Source of the DNA: DATENM01 sp045807765
GTDB lineage: Bacteria; Acidobacteriota; Blastocatellia; UBA7656
Direction: 5' to 3'
Assembly (NCBI GenBank): GCA_045807765.1
Contig: JBJMGU010000220.1
Coordinates: 14,120-78,119, forward strand
Length of the DNA stretch: 64,000 nt
The translations under genes and the position numbers were made by a program. Below the pieces are notes generated by a model, which worked only from the letters and a program-made list of their open reading frames with translations, had not been told where the DNA came from and searched no databases. Shown here one piece after another: positions 19,419 through 28,049 of this stretch (positions within the stretch are counted from its first letter, which is position 1; each line of letters opens with the position of its first letter).

Positions 19419-20015
19419 ATGGCAAAAGATTATTTCGTTCACGAATCGAGTTATGTTGACGAGCCGTGCGAGATCGGCGAAGGCACGAAAATCTGGCACT
19501 TCTCGCACGTCATGAGCCATTCGCGCATTGGCCGCCGCTGCAACATCGGTCAGAATGTCGTCATCTCGCCGCAGGTGACGATTGGCGACAACGTCAAGAT
19601 TCAAAACAACGTCTCGGTCTACACCGGCGTCATCCTTGAAGACGATGTCTTCTGCGGGCCTTCGATGGTCTTTACCAACGTCGTCAACCCGCGCAGTCAT
19701 GTGTCGCGCAAAGACGAGTACCGCACGACGCTCGTTAAGCGCGGCGCTTCGATTGGCGCGAACGCGACGGTCGTTTGCGGCCACACCATCGGGCGCTATG
19801 CATTCATCGGCGCGGGCGCGGTCGTCACCCGCGACGTGCCGGACTTTGCGCTGATCGTCGGCAACCCCGGACGCATTGCCGGCTGGATGTGCCAGTGCGG
19901 CATCAAGCTGCCGCTCACGCGCGACGCACAAAAAGACGAAGCCGCAACCTGCGAGGCTTGCGGCGCAGCTTATGCGAAGCGCGCCGGCACAGTCTCCGAA
20001 GCGGCAGGCGTGTAG
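19419..20015 (+). CDS. Hexapeptide-repeat N-acetyltransferase (WbpD/WlbB-like)
   Basis: 198 residues forming a left-handed beta-helix: repeated hexapeptides such as IGRRCNIGQNVVISPQVTIG, DNVKIQNNVSVYTGV and IGANATVVCGHTIG. The FTNVVNPRS loop and KDEYRTTLVKRGASIGAN are typical of the acetyltransferases that make UDP-2,3-diacetamido-sugars. The C-terminus carries a small zinc-ribbon-like tail (CQCG and CEACG). It starts at the base after the dehydrogenase stop. A terminator follows 49 bases downstream, so these two genes form the end of a transcript. Confidence 0.88.
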   Translation: MAKDYFVHESSYVDEPCEIGEGTKIWHFSHVMSHSRIGRRCNIGQNVVISPQVTIGDNVKIQNNVSVYTGVILEDDVFCGPSMVFTNVVNPRSHVSRKDEYRTTLVKRGASIGANATVVCGHTIGRYAFIGAGAVVTRDVPDFALIVGNPGRIAGWMCQCGIKLPLTRDAQKDEAATCEACGAAYAKRAGTVSEAAGV

Positions 20016-20063
20016 ATGATGTTTTGAATCAATAAAGGTGAGGCGAAAACCGGGGTGCAAGCG

Positions 20064-20096
20064 GCGAGGCTGTCAGAGGCAGCCTCGCTTTATTTT
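20064..20096 (+). terminator. Rho-independent terminator after the acetyltransferase gene
   Basis: Nine-base perfect stem GCGAGGCTG / CAGCCTCGC (20064-20072 with 20080-20088), 7-base loop, followed by TTTATTTTT. Confidence 0.88.
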
Positions 20097-20101
20097 TATA
20101 C

Positions 20102-20290
20102 TTATGCAGCGATGTGATCGTTGGAGACCGGCAGGTTAATCTGATTATCGGGCGCGGGCCGCAGCTCGATTTTGATTTCGCGCTCGGCGCCGCATTCGTA
20201 ACAGGTTTGCACCAATCGGTTATCCAGGGCGCGCGGGTGCGGGACGCCCCAGTAATGCGCGTGATTTCTCAAAAAAGCGAGTAGTGACAT
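20102..20290 (-). CDS. Small protein with a CxxC knuckle; function unknown
   Basis: 62 residues: MSLLAFLRNHAHYWGVPHPR at the start, then a CYECGAER knuckle and a charged tail ending NDHIAA. A single CxxC pair could bind metal in a dimer or be redox-active. The start is decided by AGGAG about eight bases upstream of the ATG at 20290; the frame is open further up but that part lacks a ribosome site and codes for a basic, low-quality stretch. I do not recognise the family. Confidence 0.65.
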   Translation of the reverse strand: MSLLAFLRNHAHYWGVPHPRALDNRLVQTCYECGAEREIKIELRPAPDNQINLPVSNDHIAA

Positions 20291-20418
20291 CGTCTTCTCC
20301 TCAGTCGTTGAAAGAACCTCTTTGGGGTTTTTATTCCCTCTCATTATGTTAGACGACAAATACAAGCCGATTGCCGCAAAAATTTCGCCGCCCGGTGATT
20401 TTTTTTTAAGCAGCCGGC

Positions 20419-20772
20419 TCAAAGCAGCTTATCGAGATTCTCAATCGGGCGCGCCAGCACTGCTTTGTCGCCGCGCACGACGATGGGGCGCTGCATCAGG
20501 TCGGGGTGCGCGACCATCAGGCGAATCAGCTCGTCGTCTGACACGTCGCGCTTGCCTAACTCAAGCTCGCGATAAACCGTTTCGCCCTTGCGCAGCAACT
20601 CGCGCGGCGGGATGCCGAGCTTATCAATCAGCGCGCGCAGTTCCGGTTCGGTCAGCGGCGTTTCGTAATAATTGACCGCCTCAAACTCGACGCCGCATTC
20701 TTTCAGGCGGCCCAGCGTCTTCCGGCACGTCGTGCAGGTTGGCTTTTGATAGACCTTGATCTTATCGCTCAT
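20419..20772 (-). CDS. ArsC/Spx-family thioredoxin-fold protein
   Basis: 117 residues. N-terminal YQKPTCTTCRKTL with a CxxC active site, then NYYETPLTEPELRALIDKLG and RPIVVRGDKAVLARP. The last motif matches the ArsC arsenate-reductase family, whose catalytic cysteine is the first of the pair. Glutaredoxin-linked arsenate reduction is the nominal role, but many members act as general thiol proteins (YffB-like), and there is no ars operon here. ATG 20772 is set by GGAGG seven bases upstream. Confidence 0.85.
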   Translation of the reverse strand: MSDKIKVYQKPTCTTCRKTLGRLKECGVEFEAVNYYETPLTEPELRALIDKLGIPPRELLRKGETVYRELELGKRDVSDDELIRLMVAHPDLMQRPIVVRGDKAVLARPIENLDKLL

Positions 20773-20845
20773 CTCTTGCCTCCAAAGCGATTCTATCACA
20801 GCCAGGACGAGGTGCGCCGCGCCACATCCGTCTCCGCATTTCTGT

Positions 20846-20872
20846 TATAATATTTGTTCAAGCATTAAGGAG
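20846..20872 (+). promoter_or_regulatory. -10 element and ribosome site for the MBL exonuclease-ligA operon
   Basis: TATAAT at 20846-20851, with no convincing -35 box. AAGGAG at 20867-20872 lies six bases before a TTG start codon at 20879 and decides that unusual start. Confidence 0.6.
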
Positions 20873-20878
20873 TAGATT

Positions 20879-21940
20879 TTGAGAGTCGTATACGATAAGG
20901 GAATTTATCTGCCTGAAATTGACCTGTGGCTGGACGCGCGGCGGCGCTGTCAGTTATCGGTCATCTCGCATGCACACGCCGACCATATTCAGCATCATCA
21001 GAGCATCATCGCCACGCCGGCGACGGCGCGCATCTTCGAGCATCGCATCAAGCGAACGGACGCGCTGTTGCTCGACTTTTATGAAACGCGCGACTTCGGC
21101 AACTTCAAGCTGACCTTTTACCCGGCGGGCCACGTCCTCGGCTCGGCGCAAACCTTGATCGAATATAATGGCGAGCGCATCGTCTACACCGGCGACTTCA
21201 AACTACGCACAGGGCTATCGTGCGAAGCGCCTGAGATCGTGCCGTGCGACACGCTGATCACCGAATGCACCTTCGGCCAGCCGCACTTCGTCTTCCCCGA
21301 TGACGCGCACGTCCACCGCTTGCTCTGCGAGCACGTAGACGAAGCCTTCAAAGCGGGCTTGCAGCCGGTGGTTTTCGGCTATTCGCTGGGCAAGAGCCAG
21401 GAGGCGCTGAAGGTTCTGCTGCGTAGCGGTTATTCGGTCGCCGTGCATCATTCGATCATGGCTATCGTTGATATTTACCGCGAGATGGGAATTGAATTTG
21501 AAGGCGATTATCGCCCGCTCGATTGCAGCGACACAGACGGCCTGGTGGTGCTGGCGCCGCCGGGAGCGCGCAATGGCAGGGCGATGCAGTTGATCGAAAA
21601 GCCATACACGATCTACTTGAGCGGCTGGGGACTGGATGCGCGGGCGCGCTACCGTTATCAAACTGACGTGGTGCTGCCGTTGTCGGATCACGCGGGCTTT
21701 GACGACCTGGAGCGCTATGCCATTGCGTCGGGCGCAAAGAAAGTGTATACGCTTTACGGCGACCACACATTTGCGGCGCACCTGCGGCAGCAAGGCATTG
21801 ACGCAGAGCATCTGCACCCGCTCCCGGTCATGCAGGCCGCGCCTGCGCCGCCGGCGCGTAAGCCATCAAGCAGCCGACGGCGCCTTAAAGACGAAGCGAC
21901 AATGAGCCTGTTTGAGTTGATCGAAAGCGCCACGAGTTAA
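20879..21940 (+). CDS. Metallo-beta-lactamase-fold exonuclease, ligase-associated type
   Basis: 353 residues starting at TTG, supported by AAGGAG six bases upstream. The metal-binding motif HAHADH is at residues 31-36, with GHVLGSAQ, YTGDFKLR and LPLSDHAGFDDL further on, as in the beta-CASP-related mRNA 3'-end/DNA exonuclease group. In many bacteria a close relative (DNA-ligase-associated exonuclease) sits beside an ATP-dependent ligase and helicase. Here the neighbour is the NAD-dependent ligA, only six bases downstream, so a DNA-repair or end-processing role is likely. The C-terminal tail is basic and serine-rich. Confidence 0.85.
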   Translation: MRVVYDKGIYLPEIDLWLDARRRCQLSVISHAHADHIQHHQSIIATPATARIFEHRIKRTDALLLDFYETRDFGNFKLTFYPAGHVLGSAQTLIEYNGERIVYTGDFKLRTGLSCEAPEIVPCDTLITECTFGQPHFVFPDDAHVHRLLCEHVDEAFKAGLQPVVFGYSLGKSQEALKVLLRSGYSVAVHHSIMAIVDIYREMGIEFEGDYRPLDCSDTDGLVVLAPPGARNGRAMQLIEKPYTIYLSGWGLDARARYRYQTDVVLPLSDHAGFDDLERYAIASGAKKVYTLYGDHTFAAHLRQQGIDAEHLHPLPVMQAAPAPPARKPSSSRRRLKDEATMSLFELIESATS

Positions 21941-21946
21941 GGTTGA

Positions 21947-24166
21947 ATGGCGAGCAAGAGAGCGAGCGCACAAGAAGAGATCGGGCGGTTGCGCGAACAG
22001 TTGCGCTACCACGACGAGCGCTATTACGTTCACAGCGACCCGGAGATCAGCGACTACGAATACGACCAGTTGCTAAAGCGGCTCGGCGAGCTTGAGGTCG
22101 CGCATCCTGAACTGGTCACGCCCGATTCGCCAACCCAACGCGTCGCGGGCCGTCCGGTCGAGAGCTTCACGGAAGTCCGCCACCGCGTACCGATGCGCTC
22201 GCTCGACAACACCTATTCAGTCGAAGAGCTGAAAGAATGGGACGCGCGGACGCGGCGCGGCGCGGGGCGCGACGAGATTGAATACGTCGCCGAGCTGAAG
22301 ATTGACGGCATCAGCATGTCTTTGCTCTACGAGCAGGGCGCGCTGACGCGCGGCGTGACGCGCGGCGATGGCGTCGTCGGCGATGACGTGACGCAGAACG
22401 TCCGCACCATCCGCTCGCTACCGCTGCGACTGCGCCCTGATGCTTTCGCGCCACTCGAACCGGACAAACCAACGACATCGCAAACGCGCAAAGGCGCGGC
22501 GGAAGCTGCCAACCAGACAACGCTGTTCGACTTTGGCGCGAGCACCGGCGAGGCGCTTGCGGCGGGCGTAATGCCGCAAGAGATCATCGTGCGCGGCGAA
22601 GTCTTTCTGTCCAATGCTGCCTTTCGCAAGCTCAACGATGAGCAGGCCGAGAAGGGCTTGCCCCTTTTCGCGAACCCACGCAACGCGACGAGCGGCACGA
22701 TGAAATCGCTCGACGCGCGCGTCGCCGCCGAACGCCGCCTCGACATCTTTTGCTATGACCTGTTGTTTGATGGCCGCAAGCCGTTCGCGACCCACTGGCA
22801 GGCGCTCGGCTGGTTGGCGCGTGCCGGCTTTAAGGTAAACCTGCGGCGTCGCCTCTGCTCCTCCATCGAAGCGGTGATCGCTGAGATTGAAAAGTGGGGC
22901 GAGCAGCGCGACGCACTCGGCTACGAGATTGACGGCGTCGTCATCAAGGTCAACCGCGTAGACTTGCAGGAAGAGCTTGGCTCGACAGCGAAAGCGCCGC
23001 GCTGGGCCGTCGCCTACAAATACCCGCCGCGCCAGGCGACGACCCGGCTCAATGACATAACGGTGCAGGTCGGGCGCGTCGGCACGCTGACGCCCGTGGC
23101 CGAACTCGAACCGGTGCTGCTCGCCGGCACCACTGTATCTCGTGCTTCGCTGCACAACGAAGACAATATCAAGCGGCTCGGCGTGATGATCGGCGATGTC
23201 GTCTTGATCGAAAAGAGCGGCGAGATTATTCCGCAGGTCATCAAGGTCATCGAATCAAAACGCAAAGGCCGCAATAGTGAGCGGCGCGAATTCCGCATGC
23301 CGACCACCTGTCCCGTTTGCAACGAGCCGGTGGTGCGAACCGAAGGCGAAGCCGCATGGCGCTGCGTCAATGCCGCTTGCCCCGCACGGCTCAAGGCAGG
23401 CTTAAAGCAGTTCGCTTCGCGCCGCGCCATGCGCATCGAAGGATTGGGTGAAGCCTTGATCGATCAATTCATCTCAGAGCGCACGCTGAAAGATAAAAAA
23501 GGCGAGACCCTGTTCAACGCTGCTGGCCAATCTGTAAAGCTGCCGCCGCTGGTGCGCGACTTCGCCGATTTATATCACCTCGAAGAGAAGCGCGACGAGT
23601 TAATTGCGCTCGAACGCTTCGGCGAAAAATCTGCCGACAACCTGCTGCGACAGATCAACGAGAGCCGCAATAACGATTTGGCGCGCTTGATCTACGGCCT
23701 GGGGATTCGCCACGTCGGCGAGCGCACGGCGCAGATTCTTGCCAACGAGTTTGCCTCGCTCGATGAAGTGATGAACGCCAGCCAGGAACGCCTCGCCGGC
23801 ATCTTTGAGATCGGCCCGGTCGTCGCCGCGGCGATTGCCGAATGGTTCGCCGAGCCGCGCAACCGCGAATTGATCGCGCGCTTGAAAGCCGCCGGCGTCA
23901 ACACCGCGCGTCAGCAACTAGATGCGCCGGCGAATCGCCAGCTCGAAGGCAAACAGTTTGTGCTGACCGGCAGGCTGACGCGCTTCACACGCGACGAAGC
24001 GAAGCAGATGATCGAGCAGCGCGGCGGGCGCGTCACCGGCTCTGTAACTAAGAAGACAGATTATGTGGTCGCCGGCGAAGACCCCGGATCGAAGCTCGAC
24101 CGCGCTGGCGAGCTTGGCGTCAAGGTGCTGGACGAGCAAGGGCTGGTTGAATTGCTCGGTGAATAG
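21947..24166 (+). CDS. ligA: NAD-dependent DNA ligase with an extra insert
   Basis: Seals nicks in DNA during replication and repair. Domains in order: NAD-binding Ia domain (YHDERYYV at about 21-28), adenylation domain with catalytic Lys118 (ELKIDG), OB fold, four-cysteine zinc finger (CPVCNEP...CVNAACP, about residues 457-480), helix-hairpin-helix repeats and a C-terminal BRCT domain (FVLTGRLTRFTRDEAKQMI). Length is 739 aa against about 670 usually. Part of the excess is an insert at about 166-208, where the E. coli enzyme has a short loop; it contains QTTLFDF (see findings). Cotranscribed with the exonuclease gene. Confidence 0.97.
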   Translation: MASKRASAQEEIGRLREQLRYHDERYYVHSDPEISDYEYDQLLKRLGELEVAHPELVTPDSPTQRVAGRPVESFTEVRHRVPMRSLDNTYSVEELKEWDARTRRGAGRDEIEYVAELKIDGISMSLLYEQGALTRGVTRGDGVVGDDVTQNVRTIRSLPLRLRPDAFAPLEPDKPTTSQTRKGAAEAANQTTLFDFGASTGEALAAGVMPQEIIVRGEVFLSNAAFRKLNDEQAEKGLPLFANPRNATSGTMKSLDARVAAERRLDIFCYDLLFDGRKPFATHWQALGWLARAGFKVNLRRRLCSSIEAVIAEIEKWGEQRDALGYEIDGVVIKVNRVDLQEELGSTAKAPRWAVAYKYPPRQATTRLNDITVQVGRVGTLTPVAELEPVLLAGTTVSRASLHNEDNIKRLGVMIGDVVLIEKSGEIIPQVIKVIESKRKGRNSERREFRMPTTCPVCNEPVVRTEGEAAWRCVNAACPARLKAGLKQFASRRAMRIEGLGEALIDQFISERTLKDKKGETLFNAAGQSVKLPPLVRDFADLYHLEEKRDELIALERFGEKSADNLLRQINESRNNDLARLIYGLGIRHVGERTAQILANEFASLDEVMNASQERLAGIFEIGPVVAAAIAEWFAEPRNRELIARLKAAGVNTARQQLDAPANRQLEGKQFVLTGRLTRFTRDEAKQMIEQRGGRVTGSVTKKTDYVVAGEDPGSKLDRAGELGVKVLDEQGLVELLGE

Positions 24167-24190
24167 ATTGGAGGCAGCGGCGCGGCAAAG

Positions 24191-25267
24191 ATGGAAGACG
24201 CTTATGAGGTGGAACTCGACAACGTCACGCGGCGCTTTGGCGACCTGACCGCGGTTGACGCGGTAACCCTCGGCATCAGGCGTGGCGAATTCCTGACCCT
24301 GCTCGGCCCGTCGGGTTGCGGCAAGACGACGCTGCTTAGAATGATCGCCGGCTTTGCCGTGCCCGACAGCGGGCGCGTGCGCCTGGGCGGGCGCGACGTC
24401 ACAGACCTGCCGCCTTACCGCCGCGATGTGACCACGGTCTTCCAACAGTACGCCCTCTTCCCGCACATGAACGTCTTCGACAATGTTGCCTTCGGGCTGC
24501 AACGCCGGCGTGTGGCGAAAGATGAAATCCGCCGCCGCGTCGACGACGCGTTGGAGATGGTTCGCCTGAGCGGACTGGATGAGCGCACGCCTGCGGAGCT
24601 ATCCGGCGGCCAGCAACAGCGCGTTGCGCTGGCCCGCGCGCTGTTGCTTGAGCCACGCGTTCTCCTTCTCGATGAGCCGTTGGCGGCACTCGATTTGAAA
24701 TTGCGTAAACAGATGCAGCTTGAGCTGAAAGGCTTGCAGCGGCGACTCGGCATCAGCTTTATCTACGTCACTCACGATCAAGAAGAAGCCCTGACGATGA
24801 GCGACCGCATCGTCGTCATGAATGCGGGTCATATCGAGCAGATCGGTCGCGCCGAAGAGATTTACGAGCGCCCCGTCAGCGAATTCGTTGCCGGTTTCAT
24901 TGGCATCTCGAACATCATTGAAGCCACGGTCGCGGAAGTGCGCGACGGTCTTTCTATTGTCGACATCAATGATTCATCTGTCGCCGTTCAAGGTGATGTC
25001 GTGGCCGCAGGCGACCGCGTCCGCCTGATGGTGCGGCCTGAAAAGATCAAGTTGTCGAAAGACGGCGCAGCGGGCGGGCTCGGCGGGCACATCGAGTCGG
25101 CGGTCTATCTCGGCGAAAGCACGCAATGGCGCATCATGTTAGACGGCGGGCAAGCCATCATCGCGCTTGAGCAGAATCAACAGCCGTTCGATTCTTCGCA
25201 GGCGCGCATCGGCCAACCGGTCACGGTCAGTTGGGAACCGGCCAGCGCCGTGATACTTCGCGGGTAA
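24191..25267 (+). CDS. potA: PotA-type ABC transporter ATPase (polyamine/opine/iron family)
   Basis: 358 residues. Walker A GPSGCGKT at 39-46, Q-loop VFQQYALFPHMNV, signature ELSGGQQQRVALARAL, Walker B VLLLDEPLAALD, H-loop YVTHDQEEA. A C-terminal TOBE domain (VRLMVRPEKIKL, VYLGESTQW) is typical of ATPases for spermidine/putrescine importers. It energises a cytoplasmic-membrane importer with the PotB-like permease encoded eight bases downstream. No second permease or binding protein follows, so substrate and completeness are uncertain. It starts 24 bases after ligA with GGAGG-like bases upstream. Confidence 0.9.
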   Translation: MEDAYEVELDNVTRRFGDLTAVDAVTLGIRRGEFLTLLGPSGCGKTTLLRMIAGFAVPDSGRVRLGGRDVTDLPPYRRDVTTVFQQYALFPHMNVFDNVAFGLQRRRVAKDEIRRRVDDALEMVRLSGLDERTPAELSGGQQQRVALARALLLEPRVLLLDEPLAALDLKLRKQMQLELKGLQRRLGISFIYVTHDQEEALTMSDRIVVMNAGHIEQIGRAEEIYERPVSEFVAGFIGISNIIEATVAEVRDGLSIVDINDSSVAVQGDVVAAGDRVRLMVRPEKIKLSKDGAAGGLGGHIESAVYLGESTQWRIMLDGGQAIIALEQNQQPFDSSQARIGQPVTVSWEPASAVILRG

Positions 25268-25275
25268 CAACATAG

Positions 25276-26145
25276 ATGGCAAGCGCTCAGATAAAAGCCA
25301 GCAACACAAAACGGCGCGGTGGCTGGTTGATGCTGCCTGCCGTTGGCTGGCTGCTCCTGTTCTTAATCGCGCCGCTCGTCATCGTCGTGATTGTCAGCCT
25401 GGCGACGCGCGGGCCGTATGGGAAAACCATCTACGATCTGTCACCTGCCAATTTCCTGCGCGCCATAGACCCGCTCTATCTGCGCGCTTACTGGCGCACG
25501 ATCTGGATCGCGACGGCAACGACTGCGCTCTGCCTGATTGCCAGTTACCCGGTGGCCTATTATCTGGCCTTGCGCGCCGGGCAGCGTTGGAAACGATTGC
25601 TGCTCGTGCTGACTGTGATTCCCTTCTGGACAAGTTTTTTGATTCGCACCTATGCGTGGATGCTGTTGCTGCGCAGCGAAGGCGTCATCAATTCATTGCT
25701 GCTGCATACGGGACTGATTCACGAGCCGCTGAAGCTCCTATATAACGACTTCGCAGTGCTGGTCGGGCAAGTCTATGGCGAGCTGCCGTTTATGATTCTG
25801 CCGATCTATGTGGCGCTCGAACGCCTGGACACGCGTCTGCTCGAAGCGGCGCAAGACCTCGGAGCCAATCGTTTCTGGACATTTATAAAAGTGACGCTGC
25901 CGCTGTCGCGCCCCGGTCTTATTGCCGGCATCGTGCTGGTCTTCATCCCGTCGCTCGGCGCGTTCATCACGCCCGATCTGCTGGGCGGCGCCAAATCGAT
26001 CATGGTCGGCAACCTGATTCAGAACCAGTTCGCGCAGCTCAATCAACCGTTCGGCTCGGCGTTGTCATTGCTGCTGACCGCTGCCGTCCTGCTGCTGCTC
26101 GCCCTCGCCTTAAAAGCCGGCTTGAAAGCCGCCGAGCTTGCTTGA
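25276..26145 (+). CDS. potB: PotB-type ABC transporter permease
   Basis: 289 residues with six predicted membrane helices. The cytoplasmic EAA loop that docks on the ATPase is present: EAAQDLGANRFWTFIKVTLP. FWTSFLIRTYAWMLLL and GAFITPDLLGGAKSIMVGNL closely follow the PotB pattern. In known spermidine/putrescine systems the order is potA-potB-potC-potD. Here the operon stops after potB and an inverted repeat begins five bases after the stop. Either PotC and PotD are encoded elsewhere or PotB works as a homodimer. Confidence 0.9.
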   Translation: MASAQIKASNTKRRGGWLMLPAVGWLLLFLIAPLVIVVIVSLATRGPYGKTIYDLSPANFLRAIDPLYLRAYWRTIWIATATTALCLIASYPVAYYLALRAGQRWKRLLLVLTVIPFWTSFLIRTYAWMLLLRSEGVINSLLLHTGLIHEPLKLLYNDFAVLVGQVYGELPFMILPIYVALERLDTRLLEAAQDLGANRFWTFIKVTLPLSRPGLIAGIVLVFIPSLGAFITPDLLGGAKSIMVGNLIQNQFAQLNQPFGSALSLLLTAAVLLLLALALKAGLKAAELA

Positions 26146-26149
26146 GCAG

Positions 26150-26255
26150 AAATGATGAATGATGAATAGATGAATGATGAATAAAGGCAGGGGATTGTCT
26201 ATAGAAAATCCGGCTGCCGTTTCCTCTTCAGTTCATCCTTCATCATTCATCATTT
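26150..26255. repeat. AATGATG/GATGAAT-type inverted repeat
   Basis: Tandem GATGAAT-type units (26151-26185) and their inverted copies (26232-26257) give a 17-bp perfect stem (26150-26166 with 26239-26255). The core of about 50 bases contains a second smaller inversion, GGCAGGGGATT / AATCCGGCTGCC. It occupies the position where potC would be expected. Confidence 0.88.
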
Positions 26256-26318
26256 TCTTGAAAAGACCGCCCGCTGATGGTTATCGTATAAGTTCAGATT
26301 AAGGACGGAAGCGCTTTA

Positions 26319-28049
26319 ATGAACATACTCGGACTATCTGGACAGGAGCGCGACGCGGCGGCGGCGCTTGTGCAGAAGGGACGCGTCGTTGCCGCCATCG
26401 AAGAAGAAAAACTGGCGCGCATTCGTCACATCGGCATGAATTACGCCGGTGGCTTGCCGCAACGCGCCATTCAGTTCTGCCTGGAGCGCGCCGGCATCAC
26501 CTACGAGCAGCTCGATTACATCGCCTATTACCTCGAGCCTTATAAGAAGTTTCATCGAGAGATTGCTTTCAGCTCGACGCGCGCCACACAGGCACTCGAC
26601 GCCGATACCATCGAAGACTTCCCGCCCTACTTCGTTGACAGTCTTAACGAGCTAAAGCAGCGGCTACGCACCCGGCGGATGATCGAATCGCGCCTGTCTG
26701 CAAAGGGTCAATTCATCGCCGTGCCGCATCACCTGGCACACGGCGCGAGCAGCTTCTACGCTTCTGGCTTCGAGCGCGCCGCTGTAATCTCTGCCGACCA
26801 GCGCGGCGATATGACGACGACCGCCTTGATGACCGGCAGCGGCCACGAATTGCGACTCAACGCCGAAGCGCGATTCCCCAACTCGCTCGGCCTCGTCTAT
26901 AATGCGGTCACCGCGGCGCTCGGCTTCGATTACGAAGGCGACTGGCACAAGACCATGTGGTTGGCGCCGACCGGCGAGAATCGCTTCGCCGATCTCTTTA
27001 ACGATCTGCTCGCGGTTGACCAGAGCGGTCTGCCGTTGATCAATCAGGAATTTTTCAATATTGACGCGCGCGGCATCGCGGCGCTATCGGAGAAATTTTT
27101 TGAGCGTGCCGGGATCAAGCCGCGCGCTCGAACCGACGCGCTGACCGCCACACATTGTGATCTTGCCGCCAGCCTGCAAGCCCGCCTTGAAGAGACACTC
27201 TGCGACATCGCCGCGCGCCACCGCAAAGCGACCGCCGAAGACAGCCTTTGTCTGGCGGGCGGTGTGGCGCTGAACAGCCTGGCCAACGCGGCGCTCGAAC
27301 GACGCGCCGGCTTCACGCGAATCTTCGTACAGCCGGCGGCAGGCAACGCCGGCGCATCGCTGGGCGCAGCGCTTTACGTCCATCACCAGATGCTTGGCAA
27401 CCGCGAGCGCGTCTACCGGATGGAGCATGCTTTCTTAGGCCCGCAAACCACCGACGACGAGATCAAGAGCGTGCTGGATAATTGTAAGCTGGCTTATGAA
27501 TACTTTCTGACCGAAGACAAGCTGATCGCCGAAGTCGCCCGCCTGCTGGCTCAAGGCCGCATTACCGGCTGGTTTCGCGGCGCTATGGAATTTGGGCCGC
27601 GGGCGCTGGGCGCTCGCAGCATTCTGGCGTCGCCGGTATCCGAGATGATGCGCGACAACCTGAACGTCTACATCAAGCGCCGCGAAGATTACCGCCCGTT
27701 CTCGGCCTCAGTGCCGGAAGAGCGCGCCGCCGAATTCTTCGAGCCGAGCGCGCTGACCGAGTTCCTGCAAGGGATCAGCCGCATTCGCGAGGACAAGCGG
27801 GCGCTGATTCCTGCGGCGGTCTTCGGCAACGATCTGGTGCGCGTCCACAGTGTCAATCGTAAGACCAACCCGGTGTTCTGGAAGCTGCTGACGAAGTTCG
27901 GCGAAGCGACAGGCGTGCCCGTCTTACTGAACACCTCATTCAACCTCTTCGGCGAGCCAGTGGTATCAACGCCGCGCGAAGCCGTGCGCGGCTTTTATTG
28001 TTCCGGTATCGATTGCCTGACCATCGGCAATTTCGTGATCAAGAAATAA
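26319..28049 (+). CDS. NodU/CmcH-family carbamoyltransferase
   Basis: 576 residues. N-terminal MNILGLSGQERDAAAALVQKG and IEEEKLARIRHIG, LCLAGGVALNSLAN and FVQPAAGNAGASLGAALY in the middle. A C-terminal YrdC-like-associated domain has RGAMEFGPRALGARSILASP and LNTSFNLFGEP. These enzymes transfer carbamoyl from carbamoyl phosphate to hydroxyl groups of sugars or natural products. The next gene is a sugar epimerase with an overlapping start (TAATG), so carbamoylation of a surface or secreted glycan is the simplest idea. Start ATG 26319 has AAGGACGGAAG upstream. Confidence 0.93.
   Translation: MNILGLSGQERDAAAALVQKGRVVAAIEEEKLARIRHIGMNYAGGLPQRAIQFCLERAGITYEQLDYIAYYLEPYKKFHREIAFSSTRATQALDADTIEDFPPYFVDSLNELKQRLRTRRMIESRLSAKGQFIAVPHHLAHGASSFYASGFERAAVISADQRGDMTTTALMTGSGHELRLNAEARFPNSLGLVYNAVTAALGFDYEGDWHKTMWLAPTGENRFADLFNDLLAVDQSGLPLINQEFFNIDARGIAALSEKFFERAGIKPRARTDALTATHCDLAASLQARLEETLCDIAARHRKATAEDSLCLAGGVALNSLANAALERRAGFTRIFVQPAAGNAGASLGAALYVHHQMLGNRERVYRMEHAFLGPQTTDDEIKSVLDNCKLAYEYFLTEDKLIAEVARLLAQGRITGWFRGAMEFGPRALGARSILASPVSEMMRDNLNVYIKRREDYRPFSASVPEERAAEFFEPSALTEFLQGISRIREDKRALIPAAVFGNDLVRVHSVNRKTNPVFWKLLTKFGEATGVPVLLNTSFNLFGEPVVSTPREAVRGFYCSGIDCLTIGNFVIKK

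Noticed and set aside
20419..20772. Arsenic resistance operon
   Set aside because: Only an ArsC-fold protein is present; no arsR, arsB or acr3 nearby.
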